Below are positions 63,866 to 64,000 of a stretch of 64,000 nt of DNA, piece by piece. Made by a program: the position numbers and the translations under genes. Source of the DNA: Nitrospirales bacterium (GTDB taxonomy: Bacteria > Nitrospirota > Nitrospiria > Nitrospirales > UBA8639); contig BQIV01000014.1 in the NCBI GenBank assembly GCA_021604005.1, positions 36,597-100,596 of the forward strand. The letters are read 5' to 3'. Each line of letters opens with the position of its first letter. The first letter of the stretch is position 1. The notes beneath the pieces were generated by a model. It searched no databases, was not told the DNA's origin, and worked only from the letters and a program-made list of their open reading frames with translations.

Positions 63866-64000
63866 AACCCTCTGCAAAAGTGATTGAATTCTGGAGAATA
63901 GCCTCATGCAAATCACGATGAGGTACAAGATGAAAACGAAGAAGTTACGGATTGAGCGGTTTCTCCAGGAGATGGATCAGGTCGTGCCGTGGCCACAACT
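63862..64000 (+). mobile_element. Left end of an IS5-family insertion sequence with partial transposase
   Basis: GAACCCTCTGCAAAAGTG near 63865 looks like an IS5-family terminal sequence. A frame from ATG 63906 (ATG 63918 and 63930 also possible) runs off the window with KLRIERFLQEMDQVVPWPQL, the N-terminal F-L-x-x-M-x-x-V/I-x-P-W motif of IS5 transposases. The catalytic domain lies beyond the window, so activity cannot be judged. Confidence 0.75.

Overview
The window looks like a chromosomal segment of a Gram-negative, Nitrospira-type bacterium (phylum Nitrospirota). This is inferred from the mix of gene families (type IV pilin machinery, FadL-type porin, LL-diaminopimelate aminotransferase, pyruvoyl arginine decarboxylase, a deoxyhypusine-synthase-like protein, very large hybrid kinases), from the roughly even base composition, and from the many short-word intergenic repeats; no rRNA is present to prove it. 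Most genes are single-copy housekeeping genes in short operons.

Layout. 1-8654 (minus strand): a type IV pilus / type II secretion-like operon with four pilin-like genes, a GspE/PilB ATPase and a GspF/PilC platform protein. Two of the pilin-like genes form a tandemly duplicated cassette with a small four-helix-bundle (4HB) protein gene and a low-complexity repeat tract. 9136-15078: BolA-monothiol glutaredoxin, an alpha/beta hydrolase, a zinc ribbon, a GNAT acetyltransferase, AnmK, a DUF2726-like protein and exonuclease III. 15140-16786: a decayed IS110 element and a MITE-like repeat. 16980-21800: pyruvoyl arginine decarboxylase, aldehyde dehydrogenase, DsbA-like protein, DHS-like protein and a tRNA-Glu. 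22068-29530: cupredoxin, HtrA, RpiA, glucokinase, MEKHLA protein, Uma2, AroK-AroE and a micro-peptide. 29819-33975: FadL porin, glyoxalase, UvrC. 34018-44294: two giant hybrid histidine kinases flanking a Tat-exported periplasmic binding protein. 44357-50281: PanC-FolK-DapL, a glutamine amidotransferase-like protein and a methyltransferase. 50383-55150: ABC exporter, mS38/bS22-like micro-protein, NadB. 55208-60301: PabC/PabB-like pair and an F0-only ATP synthase cluster. 60388-64000: LarE, RlmN, a HARE-HTH protein, a second micro-peptide and the left end of an IS5-family element.

The most unusual content is not a single gene. About twenty tracts are built from a few short words (GAGCAACGA, GTGAAGCGT, CGTATCTCGT, AATATCGAAA, GTTTCAGG, TTTTGCAATTTGC). 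They occupy intergenic space, abut or supply gene ends (glk, rpiA, MEKHLA gene, ABC exporter, two pilins), form the leader peptides of two pilins, and sit in frame at the same loop of the receiver domain in both giant kinases. Two 4HB genes lie directly among these tracts, suggesting, but not proving, that tract and 4HB gene form one mobile or self-propagating system. A second dispersed family with CTATAGC termini (seven copies or remnants) disrupts one of the 4HB genes and supplies the C-terminus of exonuclease III.
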